In this document: positions 60,814 to 64,000 of the stretch, piece after piece
How the letters are laid out: the number at the start of each line of letters is the position of its first letter
Position numbering within the stretch: the first letter of the stretch is position 1
From: Sporobacter sp963677825
Lineage (GTDB): Bacteria; Bacillota; Clostridia; Oscillospirales; Oscillospiraceae
Length of the DNA: 64,000 nt
Direction: 5' to 3'
NCBI GenBank assembly: GCA_963677825.2
Contig: CAXXEF010000001.1
Location: forward strand, 2,108,001 to 2,172,000
Notes under the pieces: generated by a model
Databases searched by the model: none
What the model was told of the DNA's origin: nothing
What the model saw: the letters and a program-made list of their open reading frames with translations, nothing else
Translations under genes and position numbers: made by a program

Positions 60814-60843
60814 CCCGCCGCCAGGTTATTTCCTGGCGGCGGG
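60814..60843 (+). terminator. Intercistronic GC-rich hairpin
   Basis: CCCGCCGCCAGG (60814-60825) pairs perfectly with CCTGGCGGCGGG (60832-60843). The T-run begins only nine bases later, so it may act as a partial terminator or mRNA stabiliser between the giant SLH gene and the toroid gene. Confidence 0.6.
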
Positions 60844-60873
60844 TCAATCCCTTTTTTTGAGGAGGCTCCGGAT

Positions 60874-62541
60874 ATGAAAAAATGCGTATGGAAAAGCCTG
60901 AGCATATGTCTCGCGCTGGTCTTGATTGTTGCGAGCGCTCTACCGGCTGCAGCTGCTGTTTCAGCCGATGAATTGGACGCGGCGGTTATGGATACGGCGG
61001 CATATGTCTACGACGCCGTGGATAATCCGCAGGTGGGTTCCGTCGGCGGGGAGTGGGCGGTCATCGGGCTGGCGCGCAGCGGATACGACGTGCCGGATGA
61101 ATATTATCAGGACTATTACGCGACTGTTGAAGCGTATGTAGAAGCGTGCGGCGGCGTCTTGCATACCAGGAAGTATACAGAATATTCACGGGTTACCGTA
61201 GCGCTGACGACGATCGGAAAGGATCCGACAGATGTAGCGGGGTACAACCTGCTCACACCGCTTGGTGACTATGACAAGACGATCTGGCAGGGGCTCAACG
61301 GGCCGATTTGGGCGCTGATCGCGCTGGACAGCGGCAATTACGAAATGCCGCAGAATCCTGACGCCGCGACGCAGGCCACACGGGAAAAATATGTCGACAG
61401 AATTCTGGAATGCCAGCTTTCCGACGGTGGTTGGTCGCTTTTCGGCGGCACAGCGGCAGCGTCCTCAAGCGATGATATCTCTGATCCGGATATTACAGGC
61501 ATGGCGCTGCAGGCACTGGCCAAATATCAAGATAGAGCCGACGTTAAAAAAGCCACAGATGAGGCGCTTGCGTGCATGTCGGACAAGCAGAACGCCCAAG
61601 GCGGCTTTTCGAGCTGGGGAACGACAAACACCGAAAGCGTTGTGCAGATTATCGTCGCGCTGACGGAGCTGGGTATATCGCTTGATGACGAACGTTTCGT
61701 TAAAAATGGGGTTACAATGCTGGACAATCTGTTGACGTTTCGTCAGTCCGATGGAAGCTTCAAGCATACGGCATACGGTGAAGGAAACAGCCAGATGTCA
61801 ACGGAGCAGGGGCTGTATGGGCTTGTTGCCGCGCAGCGCGCGACGAACGGGCAGCCGAGTCTGTACCGGATTAGCGACGCGATCGATATCGGTGAGCGCG
61901 CAGGTACGGGGCCGGCAAAAGGCGATGGGCTGGAAAGCAAGCGTGATGACGTACAAAGTGTACCTATCAAATATCCCGGGATATCATTTGACGACGTGGC
62001 GTTCAGCAATAATGTCGCCGCCATCGAGGCGCTGGCCGCACGCGGCATTCTAAACGGATACGAGGACGATACGTTCCGGCCGAGCAGGACGATGACGCGC
62101 GCCGAATTTGCCGCGACCGTCGTGCGTGCACTTGGCCTGACACCGTCGGCCGTCGCTGTGTTTGACGACGTCGACTTGGACGATTGGCATGCAAAATACG
62201 TCGGAACGGCGTACACATATAGCATAATTAAAGGTGTCGGTAACGATATATTTGATCCGGATGGGACCATCTCCCGGCAGGAAGCGGCGGTTATGGTGAC
62301 ACGCGCGGCAAAGCTGTGTGGGATGGATACCGAGATGGGCACGATGGCGGTCCGGGATATGCTCGCACAGTTCACGGATTACATCCATGTGGCCGATTGG
62401 GCGCAGACGTCTATGGCGTTTTGCTACAGGGAGAAAATCCTCGACCCGTCGGCATTGGAGATTGAGCCGGAGACGGCAATTTTACGCGGTGAGATTGCGC
62501 AGATGATCTTCAATATGCTCACAAAAGCCAATCTTTTGTAG
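60874..62541 (+). CDS. Transcobalamin-like alpha/alpha-toroid protein with SLH domains
   Basis: A 555-residue secreted protein. After a signal peptide (1-28) comes an alpha/alpha toroid (about 30-335) of the terpenoid-cyclase/prenyltransferase superfamily, with repeated QLSDGGWSLFGG, QNAQGGFSSWGTTNTESV and RQSDGSFKHTA turns and DITGMALQALAKYQ helices. Vertebrate intrinsic factor and transcobalamin use this fold for the alpha domain that contacts cobalamin. Residues 370-555 are three SLH repeats (FDDVAFSNNVAAIEALAARG first) that fix it to the wall. It lies between a DUF4430-containing SLH protein and a DUF4430 protein under a B12 riboswitch. The toroid alone could also be a polysaccharide or terpenoid-binding unit. 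Confidence 0.82.
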   Translation: MKKCVWKSLSICLALVLIVASALPAAAAVSADELDAAVMDTAAYVYDAVDNPQVGSVGGEWAVIGLARSGYDVPDEYYQDYYATVEAYVEACGGVLHTRKYTEYSRVTVALTTIGKDPTDVAGYNLLTPLGDYDKTIWQGLNGPIWALIALDSGNYEMPQNPDAATQATREKYVDRILECQLSDGGWSLFGGTAAASSSDDISDPDITGMALQALAKYQDRADVKKATDEALACMSDKQNAQGGFSSWGTTNTESVVQIIVALTELGISLDDERFVKNGVTMLDNLLTFRQSDGSFKHTAYGEGNSQMSTEQGLYGLVAAQRATNGQPSLYRISDAIDIGERAGTGPAKGDGLESKRDDVQSVPIKYPGISFDDVAFSNNVAAIEALAARGILNGYEDDTFRPSRTMTRAEFAATVVRALGLTPSAVAVFDDVDLDDWHAKYVGTAYTYSIIKGVGNDIFDPDGTISRQEAAVMVTRAAKLCGMDTEMGTMAVRDMLAQFTDYIHVADWAQTSMAFCYREKILDPSALEIEPETAILRGEIAQMIFNMLTKANLL

Positions 62542-62553
62542 GGAGGACGCGCA

Positions 62554-63453
62554 ATGTGGTGGAAAAAGAATAAATGGAAAATCATCATTCCCGCCCTTGT
62601 CGTGGCAGTGCTAGCCGGTGTGTATTATTTCGGCGGCAACGCGCCCGGCTCGCAAGGATGGACCGTGGACACCGCGCCGTCTCCCGAGCAGTCTCAGGCG
62701 GTTCTGGAAAATCTGACCACAACGCCGCCGGCGCCGGAAGCATCGCCATCCGATACACCTGTATCGCAAACTCCAGCTCCATCACCATCCGATACATCGC
62801 AACCGGCGCCGACGGCCACGCCGACTGGGAGCCCCGAGCCGTCCATGACGCCGACGGCCACGCCGTCACCGTCACCGCAACCGTCGCCGTCACCGTCACC
62901 GTCTGCACCGCCGGAAGCAAGCCCGACGCCAACCATGGAAATTGATCCGGAAACCGGAAAGGACCAGTACCTCACGGACCCGGTGCCGGAGGGTAAGCCG
63001 CTTCCGGTAGAGCCGCAGGACGTGGTGATCGGCGCTACGGCATATACCTGCACGTTGTCCATCTCCTGCGCGAGCATATTGGACAACATGGATCTGTGCG
63101 ATCCGGAAAAGGCGGAGCTGGTGCCGGAGAACGGCTGGATACTCGAGCCTGTGACCGTCACCTTTTACGAGGGGGAGAGCGTGTTCAACGTACTCCAGCG
63201 CACATGCAAGCAGCTCAAAATCCACATGGAGTTTGAAAATACCCCGATGTACAACTCAGCATATATCGAAGGTATCCACAACCTGTATGAATTTGACGTG
63301 GGCGAGCTGTCCGGCTGGATGTACAAGGTCAACGAATGGTTCCCCAATTACGGGTGCTCCCGATATCAGCTCAAGCAGGGCGACGTGATCGAGTGGGTGT
63401 ATACCTGTAATCTTGGTATAGACGTGGGCGGCTATTACGCCGTAGGCGGATAG
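62554..63453 (+). CDS. Membrane-anchored DUF4430 (transcobalamin beta-domain-like) protein
   Basis: A 299-residue protein with an N-terminal signal anchor (about 10-26), a Pro/Ser/Thr linker (40-128) long enough to pass the wall, and a DUF4430 domain (about 160-290; GESVFNVLQRTCKQLKIHME, TPMYNSAYIEGIHNLYEFD, ELSGWMYKVNEWFPNYGCSR, GDVIEWVYTCNLG). The region has the two paired cysteines typical of the family. Pfam DUF4430 covers the C-terminal domain of transcobalamin, which closes over the corrinoid. AGGGAGGA precedes ATG 62554. It lies 12 bases after the toroid gene and is followed by the EcfT gene, so it may hand the ligand to the transporter. Confidence 0.83.
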   Translation: MWWKKNKWKIIIPALVVAVLAGVYYFGGNAPGSQGWTVDTAPSPEQSQAVLENLTTTPPAPEASPSDTPVSQTPAPSPSDTSQPAPTATPTGSPEPSMTPTATPSPSPQPSPSPSPSAPPEASPTPTMEIDPETGKDQYLTDPVPEGKPLPVEPQDVVIGATAYTCTLSISCASILDNMDLCDPEKAELVPENGWILEPVTVTFYEGESVFNVLQRTCKQLKIHMEFENTPMYNSAYIEGIHNLYEFDVGELSGWMYKVNEWFPNYGCSRYQLKQGDVIEWVYTCNLGIDVGGYYAVGG

Positions 63454-63460
63454 AGGCAGT

Positions 63461-64000
63461 ATGGCAAACAAGGATACGTTTTCCAGTTATCACCCAATCA
63501 TTAATTTCCTATATTTCGGACTTGTACTGGCGTTTTCCATGGTGTTTATGCACCCTGTCTGTCTCGGGATATCGCTTGTGTGCGCGCTGACGTACGCATT
63601 ATACCTAAATGGCAAAAAAGCCGTACGCTTCACGCTCGTGTATATGCTGCCGATGTTTCTTGTCGCGGCGCTCATTAATCCCGCCTTCAACCACGAGGGC
63701 GGGACGATTCTGGCGTATCTGCACAACGGTAATCCGCTGACGCTTGAATCTGTTGTCTACGGCGTCGCGGCGGCAGTTATGCTTATATCGGTGATTTCAT
63801 GGTTTTCCTGCTACAACGCTGTCATGACCTCGGACAAGTTCGTTTACTTGTTTGGACGTATCATACCGGCCATGTCGCTGATTCTGTCCATGACACTGCG
63901 TTTTGTGCCAAAGTTTAAGGCGCAGATCAGGGTGGTGTCCAACGCGCAGAAATGCGTCGGGCGAGATGTATCGAATGGCGGGGTTATACGTCGGGCGAGA
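63461..64000 (+). CDS. ECF transporter transmembrane subunit (EcfT/CbiQ family), 3' end outside window
   Basis: The frame is open from ATG 63461 to the window end (180 residues shown). It has five or so membrane helices and the EcfT pattern: ALINPAFNHEGGTILAYL with NGNPLTLESVVYG, then SDKFVYLFGRIIPAMSLILS and TLRFVPKFKAQIRV, where the coupling helix starts. It begins eight bases after the DUF4430 gene. A T subunit needs ATPases and a substrate-binding S subunit, probably encoded just downstream. Context suggests a cobalamin ECF importer. Confidence 0.85.
   Translation, partial: MANKDTFSSYHPIINFLYFGLVLAFSMVFMHPVCLGISLVCALTYALYLNGKKAVRFTLVYMLPMFLVAALINPAFNHEGGTILAYLHNGNPLTLESVVYGVAAAVMLISVISWFSCYNAVMTSDKFVYLFGRIIPAMSLILSMTLRFVPKFKAQIRVVSNAQKCVGRDVSNGGVIRRAR

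Noticed and set aside
1..64000. CRISPR arrays, rRNA and intact tRNA genes
   Set aside because: I looked for regular direct repeats with spacers and for cloverleaf sequences on both strands. None were found apart from the two ssrA tails.

Overview
The window looks like chromosomal DNA from an anaerobic Gram-positive bacterium of the Clostridia. The grounds are SLH-anchored surface proteins, lipoproteins, an ECF transporter, the anaerobic (cbi) cobalamin route, several cobalamin riboswitches, intrinsic terminators and AGGAGG-type ribosome binding sites. The species cannot be named from the sequence alone.

Layout. (1) 1-7.6 kb is AT-richer accessory DNA, probably the end of an integrative element or prophage remnant. 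It holds small overlapping genes, a sigma-70-like factor, an ArpU/RinA-like late regulator, two excisionase-like genes preceded by palindromic operators, and a cargo cassette of nuclease-like protein, Ser/Thr kinase and unknown protein. It ends at a fragment matching the 3' end of tmRNA (ssrA). (2) 7.6-21.8 kb is a cobalamin island. A minus-strand operon cbiD-F-G-H-J-ET-C faces a plus-strand set of cbiL, an exported CbiK-like chelatase, a NEAT-like surface protein and a BtuFCD-type importer. Three cobalamin riboswitches control these transcripts. A second ssrA 3'-end fragment with a strong terminator lies at 21.8 kb, so the island sits between two att-like repeats. (3) 22.6-37.7 kb is a catabolic or uptake island: a PucR/CdaR-type regulator, a YtcJ-like amidohydrolase, four cupin proteins with a repeated C-x7-CxxCxxC motif, a DMT exporter, a complete oligopeptide ABC transporter, a URO-D/MtaA-like protein and a LemA-like membrane protein. 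(4) 37.8-52.9 kb is a second catabolic island: RidA, a three-subunit HcnABC-like amine dehydrogenase, a large HTH regulator, an APC permease, an ornithine-cyclodeaminase-like protein, another YtcJ-like amidohydrolase and an SsuABC/TauABC-like transporter with two ATPases and two permeases. Six copies of a GTCAAT-N5-GTCAAT repeat mark its promoter regions, and two transcripts share a conserved terminator leader. (5) 53.2-64 kb is an operon behind a fourth cobalamin riboswitch. It encodes a YezD-like small protein, a 2251-residue SLH protein with DUF4430-like domains, an alpha/alpha-toroid SLH protein, a membrane-anchored DUF4430 protein and the start of an EcfT-type transporter subunit.

How it works together. 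Region 2 makes the corrin ring from sirohydrochlorin/precorrin-2 up to cobyrinic acid and imports corrinoids or tetrapyrroles; the late steps (cbiA, cbiP, cobD, cobU/S/T) are not in the window. Region 5 is the most striking part. Vertebrate transcobalamin and intrinsic factor consist of an alpha/alpha toroid joined to a DUF4430-type beta domain. Here the same two folds are encoded by adjacent genes, fitted with surface anchors, placed under a B12 riboswitch and followed by an ECF transporter gene. I read this as a candidate cell-surface B12 capture system; the assignment is inference from fold, order and regulation, not demonstrated function.
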